This document shows positions 24,773-30,945 of a stretch of DNA of 39,281 nt, piece after piece. Source of the stretch: Comamonadaceae bacterium. Its GTDB lineage: Bacteria; Pseudomonadota; Gammaproteobacteria; Burkholderiales; Burkholderiaceae_C. Location of the stretch: the NCBI GenBank assembly GCA_947446885.1, contig CANFHZ010000011.1, forward strand, positions 1 to 39,281, read 5' to 3'. The notes beneath the pieces are model-generated. The model did not search any database. It saw nothing but the letters and a program-made list of their open reading frames with translations, and was not told the origin of the DNA. Both the position numbers and the translations under genes were made by a program. Each line of letters starts with the position of its first letter. The stretch's first letter is position 1.

Positions 24773-25192
24773 TTACCTTGAGGCGATCGTCGGGGTTGCA
24801 AAGGACACGACCTTGCCTTTTACTGTCTCTTCGTATACGGCGAGCTTGCTCAAAAGGGTTAAGTTGATCGAGGCCAGTTTCGCAGTCTCATGACGCAAAC
24901 GTTCAACTTCGGCGCGCAGGTCGCGGTTGCGCTCTTTCTCTTTGATCAGGGCTTCATGCTTCGCGTCCCGCTGCAATCGGGTAGATTTCCCAACGACACC
25001 ACGGATTCTCTCGGCGATGTCGGGGTAGGTGTTGTGGATCAGCGCAGGGGTGACCTCCGCCGCTTTGGCGACCGCCGAGATGCTGACCTTTTCCCCCGAA
25101 TGTTGGACCCGATCAATGGCCTCTCTGAGGCGCTTTTCCGTCAGCTTGCGGCTTCTGGTGGCGGCTGATCCGCTCGATGCTGATGGACTCAT
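24773..25192 (-). CDS. TnpC/GmtX-like small HTH and coiled-coil protein (DUF6262-like)
   Basis: The 139-residue protein has an N-terminal helix-turn-helix-like part, [19 protein letters not shown] then [20 protein letters not shown], resembling a TetR/KfrA N-terminus. A long basic coiled coil follows (residues about 70-125: [39 protein letters not shown]). This is the layout of TnpC of Tn554 and of the small proteins coded beside paired tyrosine recombinases. It probably assists recombinase binding or orients integration. It begins 12 bases after the third recombinase stop and ends 4 bases before the umuC start, so umuC is part of the same transcript. Confidence 0.75.
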   Translation of the reverse strand: MSPSASSGSAATRSRKLTEKRLREAIDRVQHSGEKVSISAVAKAAEVTPALIHNTYPDIAERIRGVVGKSTRLQRDAKHEALIKEKERNRDLRAEVERLRHETAKLASINLTLLSKLAVYEETVKGKVVSFATPTIASR

Positions 25193-25204
25193 GTTCAGTG
25201 ACTT

Positions 25205-27001
25205 TCAAATGATTGGATCGGCGGTCCCGCCATTCGCCGTCACGCCAAAGTCTGCGATCACTTTGGCCGACAGCGCAAGATCGCGGCGAATGCGCGCGTT
25301 GGCGACTGGCCCCAAGTCGTCCAGATCCAGCATTTCCCGATGCTGCTCATGGATGCCTTGCCACATGGCGATGTGCTCTTCGTCGATGACCGAGTTCTTG
25401 CAATCCACACATCGGGTGCTTTCATAAAGGCCGGCGCCACCGCAACCTGAGTCCTGTGCAATGCACCAACCATGTCCCGTTGCGCGAATGTTGATCTGCA
25501 TGGCCGTGCTGGCCACAAGTCGCTCGCGGTCAGGCACGGCGCTTGCCCTCATTTCAAGGATTTTCCGGCCAGCGCCGCCGCTCAGGCGCTGATCCGGACT
25601 GCTCCAGCTCTCCAACAGATCCTTCTTGATGTCGAAATACTCGGTCAGAATGTCTTCGTAAAGGGCAGGATCCTGAGCCGGGTTCGAGGCATAGAGCTGG
25701 GACATGCTGATGCTCGAATGCTTGAACTGCCATTTGAGAAACACCAGCGATTGGCGCCCCATCCTGGACTCCACAAAGGTTCTGGCGTAAGTGCGACGAC
25801 ATTGGTGGGGACTGAGTTTCCACTCCTGCCCAGCCTTACTGGCCAGACGCAACATGGCCACGCGCGATGCCACACCACTCAATGCGGTGATCTGGTTGTA
25901 TTTGCCATAGATCACCCCCAGGAAGACCCGCTGCACATCCCCTCTGGCTTGATTGAGTCGCTTGACCAGATCCCTGCGTGCTGCGGCATACCTCATTTGA
26001 GCGATGGATGCTTCAAGCGCCTGAATCTCCACTTTGAGAGCGGCGCGCAATGGTTCGGAGTAGCGCTCCAGGACCTCAACGACTTTGAGCGTCATCGGAG
26101 GCACCATGTATTCAACACGGCCTTTTCCAGTCTTGTGCTCAACCGAGGTGACCCAGCAATATTCGACTCCGTCGCGCAGCTCGCGCCGACCCGCTCCCAC
26201 CTCGATGCCGATCGCCTCATCATTGCGCATTCCCGATGTGATGGAGAGCAGGTAAAGGCACGCATCGCGCAAGTCGCGCATGGGTTCAGTGGACGGGCCA
26301 AGGGCGCCTATGTCGCGCTGTCTGAGCAAATTTTCCGCCTGGTTGAATATGCGCTCACAATGAAGAAACAGCGCGCTTTGCACCTCTCGTGGAATCACGG
26401 GCGTTTTACCCACGCCCAATCCCGCCGACGATCTGATCTCATGGCCCATAACGCCACAGTAGGACGCAAATGGAATTTCACCCCATGGATATTGACTGGG
26501 TGGCTCATGCAGGTGATCCCGAAAGACCCACGCCAAGTCGACAATTTCAAGTCTGGATTTGATCCCCCTTGGCCGAAGGCCTTCTTCCTTGCACGACTGG
26601 CGGTAGGTCGACAGGTGCAGTGGCTTGATCTCATCGAAGGATTCAACACCATGCTGTGCCAGCCATCGAAGGAGCGGGCCCGCGCTAACTGCGGCAATAA
26701 AAATAGTTCTGGCAATCGCAGCCTTGTAGCCCGGCCGACCTTCCTTGAACCATGCAAAAAATGCGGCTTTTGCGTCCTTGAGAAGTGCTGGCGGCACGTC
26801 CACGGGCCAGACGATGGTTTTCATGGACTCTGGAACGTTGGACTGCTCGAAGTAAGGGGTCAAATCCCACCTCGCATCGTCAAAGCGACTGAGCACATAC
26901 TTATGCCCATGGTCATCGATCACTTCGCTTACCACCGCGTGGGTTAGATCGGAAGGTCTGACATGGTGCTGTGTGGCGAGAATGGCCAAGTTATCCAGCA
27001 T
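25205..27001 (-). CDS. Tyrosine recombinase, large (TnpB/GmtZ-like)
   Basis: The 598-residue protein has a complete tyrosine recombinase catalytic domain: Arg in LSITSGMRNDEAIGIE, Lys in SVEHKTGKGRVEYMVPP, His-x-x-Arg in LSPHQCRRTYARTFV, then LKWQFKHSSISMSQLYA with the tyrosine. A Cys cluster follows near the C-terminus (CIAQDSGCGGAGLYESTRCVD), a possible zinc-binding tail. The ATG at 26999-27001 is preferred over one at 27019 because GGGGGAG precedes it. It overlaps the previous gene by 11 bases. Large recombinases of this sort act together with a smaller partner in Tn554-like elements. Confidence 0.85.
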   Translation of the reverse strand: MLDNLAILATQHHVRPSDLTHAVVSEVIDDHGHKYVLSRFDDARWDLTPYFEQSNVPESMKTIVWPVDVPPALLKDAKAAFFAWFKEGRPGYKAAIARTIFIAAVSAGPLLRWLAQHGVESFDEIKPLHLSTYRQSCKEEGLRPRGIKSRLEIVDLAWVFRDHLHEPPSQYPWGEIPFASYCGVMGHEIRSSAGLGVGKTPVIPREVQSALFLHCERIFNQAENLLRQRDIGALGPSTEPMRDLRDACLYLLSITSGMRNDEAIGIEVGAGRRELRDGVEYCWVTSVEHKTGKGRVEYMVPPMTLKVVEVLERYSEPLRAALKVEIQALEASIAQMRYAAARRDLVKRLNQARGDVQRVFLGVIYGKYNQITALSGVASRVAMLRLASKAGQEWKLSPHQCRRTYARTFVESRMGRQSLVFLKWQFKHSSISMSQLYASNPAQDPALYEDILTEYFDIKKDLLESWSSPDQRLSGGAGRKILEMRASAVPDRERLVASTAMQINIRATGHGWCIAQDSGCGGAGLYESTRCVDCKNSVIDEEHIAMWQGIHEQHREMLDLDDLGPVANARIRRDLALSAKVIADFGVTANGGTADPII

Positions 27002-28658
27002 AGGCTCCCCCGTTCGCATGCGTGACGGCCCTCATACGCGCCGCCCAGAATGGATGTGGCTTCGTGCTGGCCAAAGACTTTGCTTCCTCCACAACAGAGC
27101 GGGCGAACTTCGCAGCGGTGAATCGATCGATCAGCGCCATCAATTCACGTTTGTGGTCGCGCCAAGGCTCCATGTCTGGTCCAACCATGTAGTCAATTTC
27201 AGATTGAAGAAACAGTTGGAAGCTGAACAAGCGGTGCAAGTCCTTGACGCTCCCTACCACCACATAGGTCGGACAGGTCAGGCATTCGGTAAAACGGTCG
27301 CAGTGGTCAACGCCATTTTTGGGCGCGCGATTTCCATCCAAGGAGCTTGCGCATCTCCCAACGGGCGTGTTTTGAACGGTCTTTCTAATGGACACCGGCA
27401 TGTTGGATTTCACAGCCTCGCTGCCACGCAAAATCTCCGGCAAGGCCAGCCCAACAAAGCGCGCCGCATCAACCTTCATGTCTTCAGTCAGGCTAAGGTA
27501 GTGTTGATCTGCCACATGTGGGGAATGACCGATGGCGGCAGCTACCGCAATCAAATCGCCATCGCTGAGCTTCCAAAGCTTGGCCTCCATGGTCTTGCGC
27601 AGGCGATTCGGGGTTGGTTCCAATGGTTTTCCGTCGTCGCCAAGCAACCCATGCCGTGAGACAAATTTCCTGATCCCAACTCTCAAGGTGCTTTCGCCCA
27701 GCGCCAACAAGTCCCCCTGGACTTTTCGTGATCGGGATCGATACAGCCATATCCGATCTCGGATTTTGGGTGGAGCTTCTGCGCATAGGTGTTCCGTCCT
27801 AGCGATCACCCCTCGCAACACGGCAACGCCGTCCATGGGCACAACGGTTGTGCCCAGGTTGCCATCAGATTGACGCATGGGGTTTGCTTGCTGGCCTTTT
27901 CCACGCCGCTTGAAGGTCTGCATCACCACCATGTTGGGAACGAATGGATTTGGCGACAGACAATCCCGTGTGGCTTCGAGCAAAGGAGTGGTGTTGATTC
28001 CTGTGCGCAACGCGATCACCAGAAATGCCACGGCCAGCGCTTCGGAATCGGGACCACTGAATTCACTGCGGTGGATCGCGACCAAGTCCATTTTCAACGC
28101 TGCTGCCAAGCGAAGGATTTCCGTATTCGACAACGCTTTGGCGCTATGGCGATTTGCCGCCTTATCGCTGAAGGCCTTAACCGGAAACAGCCTCTCGACA
28201 TCATTCGGACCCAGCCCAAGATTGCAAATGGCAATCAGCATCGGCTTTAGATGAGCGTAATTTGTGCGAGCGCTCGTTTTGGCGGGATACCTGCGGGTGA
28301 GCCAGGCTACAAAGCCATTTATGTGCTCCGGCCGCATGTGTTTGGGGTCGGCAGGTCCTTTCGATGTAATCAAAAAGTCGAGCCATCTGGGCCAGCCGGA
28401 ACCGGCATAGTTGAGGATTGTTTTCCGCGCAACCGTTCCAGAATCAGCAACCGATCGCAACGCGGCAAGACCAGCCCACACCCACGCGTCAATGCCTCTG
28501 CCCAAATAGTCCTTGTAGTCCACCCTCCTGCTGGATGTCGCATCGACTTCGAGCTCGAATGCGGGACCGTCTGCGAGCAAGGTCGCCGAGGGGTCCGTTT
28601 GTGGCTGCGGGTTGCCAGAGTGTGCTGACGACACGCGGTAGGACTTTGGCTTTCTCAT
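26991..28658 (-). CDS. Tyrosine recombinase-like protein with altered active site
   Basis: The 555-residue protein has an N-terminal SAM-like core-binding domain (residues about 45-150, LNYAGSGWPRWLDFLITSKG) and a recombinase fold. The catalytic Arg is in ALRTGINTTPLLEA, but the HxxR box reads NRLRKTMEAKLW (His to Asn). The last box is IGHSPHVADQHYLSL with a Tyr. A C-terminal Cys motif (CDRFTECLTCPTYVV) may bind zinc. It starts within the stop of the upstream recombinase (ATGA, 28655-28658) and overlaps the next. It may be a structural or regulatory partner in the recombination complex. Confidence 0.8.
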   Translation of the reverse strand: MRKPKSYRVSSAHSGNPQPQTDPSATLLADGPAFELEVDATSSRRVDYKDYLGRGIDAWVWAGLAALRSVADSGTVARKTILNYAGSGWPRWLDFLITSKGPADPKHMRPEHINGFVAWLTRRYPAKTSARTNYAHLKPMLIAICNLGLGPNDVERLFPVKAFSDKAANRHSAKALSNTEILRLAAALKMDLVAIHRSEFSGPDSEALAVAFLVIALRTGINTTPLLEATRDCLSPNPFVPNMVVMQTFKRRGKGQQANPMRQSDGNLGTTVVPMDGVAVLRGVIARTEHLCAEAPPKIRDRIWLYRSRSRKVQGDLLALGESTLRVGIRKFVSRHGLLGDDGKPLEPTPNRLRKTMEAKLWKLSDGDLIAVAAAIGHSPHVADQHYLSLTEDMKVDAARFVGLALPEILRGSEAVKSNMPVSIRKTVQNTPVGRCASSLDGNRAPKNGVDHCDRFTECLTCPTYVVVGSVKDLHRLFSFQLFLQSEIDYMVGPDMEPWRDHKRELMALIDRFTAAKFARSVVEEAKSLASTKPHPFWAARMRAVTHANGGAYAG

Positions 28659-29806
28659 GCAGCAGTCCCATCGCCAAGGATGCCATCGACAAAGTCCTCG
28701 TGAGCGAGCACAAGCTGCGCTTCCAACTGATTGATCAGGTGCAGATATTCGGCGGTGGTCTGAACGTCCGAGTGGCCCAATCGATCCCGCACATACAACA
28801 GCGGTTCGCCCATGAATGATGGATTCTTCCGAAGCGCTGCCAAGGTGTAGGTGGCATAGGTGTGGCGCAGCATGTGGGCCGTGACTGGGAACCCCACTTT
28901 TTTGGATAGTTCACCGAAGAGTCCCACTACGCTAGTTCTGGCCATTTCAGAACCGTATGCCGTCAATACCAGAGCGTCGGGTTCACCCCCACCACGGGTT
29001 TTTCGCAGCTCGCGTTCCAAATTCTTATAGGCATTGAGTTCTTCCATCAGCCGCCATGGAACGTCCACCGCTCGAGGGCGCTCAAATTTGATCGACAAAT
29101 CTTGCGGGCTCAAATCCACGCGTATCACCTGTCCCGCAACAAGATCTTTTCGTCCTGCTGGGTCGAACACGTATTTCGCCGGGAATGTCCGCGCCTCGCA
29201 TGATCGCAGTCCGGATCGCAGCATCAACTCGAATAGGAGTCGATGGCTTGGGTTGTGCAGGTGTAGACGGCAAACCTGAACTTGGTGATTGGTGAGGAAC
29301 TTGATGGGCGAGCGGTATTCACGGAGCATTACGGTTGCGCGTTCAACCGTTGACCCGCCTGTTTTCACATGCCCAAGCATTCCGTGTTTGCCATGCGCTC
29401 GGATCTGTCGATAGGAGAAGGGCAAACTTGCGATGTATCCCCTCTGGCATGCCCATTCATAGAAACGAACAACCAGGGCGAGTCGTTTGTTGATGGTTCT
29501 TGGCGCGAGCTTCAGTTCACCGGCCGACCAATCTCGATAACGACTCAGAGGCGATGCGCCTACTGGCGCATTGGTTTGATCCCATGCCAACCCGTTGGCG
29601 TTCAGGAAGGCAAAATAGTCGTAGAGGCGTCTGCCAACTGCTTCCCAGGTCAACTTGCTGCGCGTCGAACCGCTGTCAAGCAAGGCGTGCAAGAGAAAGT
29701 TCTGGGCTGGCTGCAATGGCATGCACTCGTCGTCAATCAGCAGAGGAAATCCTTCCATGGGCCTGCCACCGATTTCCAGATCACGAGTCGAGAAGAGCAG
29801 CTTCAT
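28655..29806 (-). CDS. Tyrosine recombinase (TnpA/GmtY-like)
   Basis: The 383-residue protein starting MKLLFSTRDLEIGGRPMEGF has a core-binding domain (SKLTWEAVGRRLYDYFAFLN). The catalytic residues are complete: ELMLRSGLRSCEARTF (Arg), TAHMLRHTYATYTLAALRK (HxxR), LYVRDRLGHSDVQTTAEYL (His and Tyr). Its ATG at 29804-29806 overlaps the stop of the small primase-like gene (ATGA). The longer frame upstream is rejected because it would read through that gene. It is the best candidate for the main strand-exchange enzyme of the element. Confidence 0.9.
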   Translation of the reverse strand: MKLLFSTRDLEIGGRPMEGFPLLIDDECMPLQPAQNFLLHALLDSGSTRSKLTWEAVGRRLYDYFAFLNANGLAWDQTNAPVGASPLSRYRDWSAGELKLAPRTINKRLALVVRFYEWACQRGYIASLPFSYRQIRAHGKHGMLGHVKTGGSTVERATVMLREYRSPIKFLTNHQVQVCRLHLHNPSHRLLFELMLRSGLRSCEARTFPAKYVFDPAGRKDLVAGQVIRVDLSPQDLSIKFERPRAVDVPWRLMEELNAYKNLERELRKTRGGGEPDALVLTAYGSEMARTSVVGLFGELSKKVGFPVTAHMLRHTYATYTLAALRKNPSFMGEPLLYVRDRLGHSDVQTTAEYLHLINQLEAQLVLAHEDFVDGILGDGTAA

Positions 29807-30099
29807 AGATTGCGTTCCGCAAGCAAACGTGCTGCCTTCTTGAAACTGATGCCAAGCAGGTGCATGGCCAAATCCAGCGCGCCTCCGCCACCGCAATTGG
29901 CTCGGTCGTCCCAAAATTTTGGCCCTGTGCACAGAATTTCAAAGTCATTGCCCGACACAGAAGCATGCCAACGGGAAGACCGCGTGTTGAGCCGAGGCAC
30001 ATAAGACAGATCTTCCTTGGCATAGTCAGCCAGTGCTCTCAGCACCATGGCTGCATCAAGCGAGTGCCAACGGGCCAATTCAGAGTTATCAACAGGCAT
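29803..30099 (-). CDS. Small DNA-primase-like (CHC2-related) protein
   Basis: The 98-residue protein begins MPVDNSELARWHSLDAAMVL. The second half, WHASVSGNDFEILCTGPKFW then DDRANCGGGGALDLAMHLLG and ISFKKAARLLAE, follows the pattern of the primase/CHC2 zinc-finger module (substrate strand, GGGA-DL-h-hL, then a helix with F-x-A-x-x-x-L). The usual zinc cysteines are largely missing. GGGAGGA precedes the ATG at 30097-30099. It overlaps the first recombinase by four bases, so it is produced with it. A DNA-binding accessory role is an inference; I cannot name a family with confidence. Confidence 0.65.
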   Translation of the reverse strand: MPVDNSELARWHSLDAAMVLRALADYAKEDLSYVPRLNTRSSRWHASVSGNDFEILCTGPKFWDDRANCGGGGALDLAMHLLGISFKKAARLLAERNL

Positions 30100-30128
30100 C
30101 GTCCTCCCCCAGACCCCCACCTGCTACT

Positions 30129-30143
30129 CGTCTCAAAGAGACG
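30129..30143. repeat. Short inverted repeat near the recombinase operon start
   Basis: CGTCTC-AAA-GAGACG is a perfect palindrome with a 3-base centre, about 30 bases before the primase-like gene. It could be an operator or accessory recombinase site. The 110 bases between 30100 and 30210 otherwise hold only the right end of the element. Confidence 0.4.
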
Positions 30144-30185
30144 ATGAATCCGAAGTCAGGAAGGCAGGAATACATGACTAAATAT

Positions 30186-30210
30186 TACTAACAACTTCAT
30201 ACAGTCAGAA
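30186..30210 (-). repeat. Right end motif of the element
   Basis: On the minus strand TTCTGA (30210-30205), 12 bases, then GTTAGTA (30192-30186) repeat the left-end motif in inverted orientation. The boundary at 30210/30211 coincides with the break in the umuC reading frame after Val-Ser and the first two bases of the Cys codon. Confidence 0.7.
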
Positions 30211-30216
30211 CAGCTC
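30211..30216. other. Right core/attachment sequence of the element (CAGCTC)
   Basis: The 6 bases outside the right end motif are CAGCTC, matching CAACTC at the left end except one base. On the umuC strand they read GAGCTG, spanning the Val-Ser-Cys codons. The element's own umuC has CAGCTG at the same site (24728-24733). Confidence 0.65.
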
Positions 30217-30251
30217 ACATAGAAGTTGTTGCCGTCCACCAATGCGTACAC
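30211..30251 (-). pseudogene. umuC: umuC 5' fragment, right flank of the mobile element
   Basis: The minus strand from GTG 30249-30251 encodes VYALVDGNNFYVS and the first bases of the next Cys codon, the standard UmuC N-terminus (M-x-A-L-V-D-x-N-N-F-Y-V-S-C). GGAGA precedes it at proper spacing, and it lies 12 bases after the umuD stop, the expected umuDC arrangement. Homology stops at 30211, where the element begins. The missing continuation (C-E-R-I-F-R-P-S) is at 17408-17556. A read-through peptide of about 32 codons would end in the element. Confidence 0.88.
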
Positions 30252-30263
30252 AAGCGTCTCCTC

Positions 30264-30659
30264 TCAAACATTGAATTGCTTGATGGTGCTGGTGACTACG
30301 CCCCATATCTCAATCGTCTGCCCATCTTTCGGAGTGATGTCAGGGTAGGTGGGGTTGGCAGATTTGAGCTTGATGCGCCCGACGCGCTGGCTCAGAACCT
30401 TCACGGTGAAGTCTCCGTCCACGATGGCGACCACGATGTGGGTGTTGCGCGGTTTGATGGCGCGGTCCACCACCAGGATGTCCCCGTCAAAGATGCCGAC
30501 CTCAGTCATGGAGTGGCCGCTGGCACGAAGAAAATAGGTGGCTTGAGAGTGTTTGATCAGCAGCTGGGCCAGGTCGATGCGCTGTGCTCCCAGATCTTCG
30601 GCTGGCGAGGGAAAACCGGCTTGTACATGGCCGCGAATGAGTGATACCGTTAAGGGAAT
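30264..30659 (-). CDS. umuD: UmuD-like SOS S24 peptidase lacking a standard start codon
   Basis: The frame encodes IPLTVSLIRGHVQAGFPSPA, with the self-cleavage site at Ala-Gly, then RASGHSMTEVGIFDGDILVV with the catalytic Ser before Met, and VDGDFTVKVL with the catalytic Lys. TIEIWGVVTSTIKQF ends it as in other UmuD. The frame is open from 30704, but the TAA at 30705-30707, inside the LexA box, closes it upstream, and no ATG, GTG or TTG occurs before the catalytic serine. The coordinate used here is an ATT at 30657-30659, a rare start at best. The gene may be dead by loss of its start codon. Confidence 0.75.
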   Translation of the reverse strand: MPLTVSLIRGHVQAGFPSPAEDLGAQRIDLAQLLIKHSQATYFLRASGHSMTEVGIFDGDILVVDRAIKPRNTHIVVAIVDGDFTVKVLSQRVGRIKLKSANPTYPDITPKDGQTIEIWGVVTSTIKQFNV

Positions 30660-30695
30660 GTTGGAGGCAAGAACCGGGGCGTCGAAAGATTGAAA

Positions 30696-30715
30696 ATCTG
30701 TATATTAATACAGTA
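30696..30715 (-). promoter_or_regulatory. LexA (SOS) box upstream of umuD
   Basis: On the plus strand CTG-TATATTAATA-CAG (30698-30713) fits the LexA consensus CTG-N10-CAG with the AT-rich centre, flanked by AT and TA. It lies about 40 bases before the umuD coding homology. All genes from umuD through the recombinases to the element-borne umuC are on the same strand downstream. Confidence 0.88.
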
Positions 30716-30937
30716 TAGTCATCCAAGAGGAAGAAGTGCTGTGTGCAGCCAGTAGTAAGCACTCTAGGGACGGATAAATTTCCCAACGGTCTTTGTGGTG
30801 AAAAATCGGGCTTTAAAGATGCTTTTAATGATCAGCGCTGGCGTGCGGTCGTGGCATAGCCCTTTGTGTGGAGGGTGCGGGGCCGAGCTACTGCTACCTG
30901 AAAAGTGTGGACAAAATCTGAGCTAACGCGCTTACCG

Positions 30938-30945
30938 GGCGGAAG
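30938..30945 (+). repeat. Target-site duplication of the IS256 element, left copy
   Basis: GGCGGAAG occurs directly next to both ends of the insertion sequence (30938-30945 and 32325-32332). An 8-bp duplication is the usual length for IS256-family transposition. Confidence 0.8.

Larger units (their letters stand above)
17557..30210. mobile_element. About 12.65-kb tyrosine-recombinase (Tn554/GMT-like) element inserted in umuC
   Basis: The ends are defined by two halves of one umuC gene outside (30211-30251 and 17408-17556) and by inverted end motifs TTCTGA-N12-GTTAGTA inside (17557-17581 and 30186-30210). The right end encodes a primase-like protein, three tyrosine-recombinase-family proteins and a TnpC-like protein, in overlapping or adjacent minus-strand genes. 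Cargo is a complete umuC, a sulfur-stress operon, ynfA and rcnRA. The arrangement of recombinases plus small coiled-coil protein resembles Tn554 tnpA-tnpB-tnpC and Gamma-Mobile-Trio operons. Exact family membership needs a profile search. Confidence 0.8.

Noticed and set aside
25472-26947. Plus-strand open frame of 491 codons opposite the large recombinase
   Set aside because: Antisense to a complete recombinase catalytic domain, with no motifs of its own.
24773-29806. RIT (recombinase in trio) element
   Set aside because: RIT recombinases are about 300-400 residues each and lack a TnpC-like partner. Sizes of 383, 555 and 598 plus a coiled-coil protein fit a Tn554/GMT-type module better.
30190-30230. 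Inverted pair AACAACTTC ... GAAGTTGTT as the recombinase core site
   Set aside because: One arm is umuC coding sequence (Asn-Phe-Tyr) and the other is inside the element, with 23 bases between; that is too far apart for a tyrosine-recombinase core, so probably coincidence.
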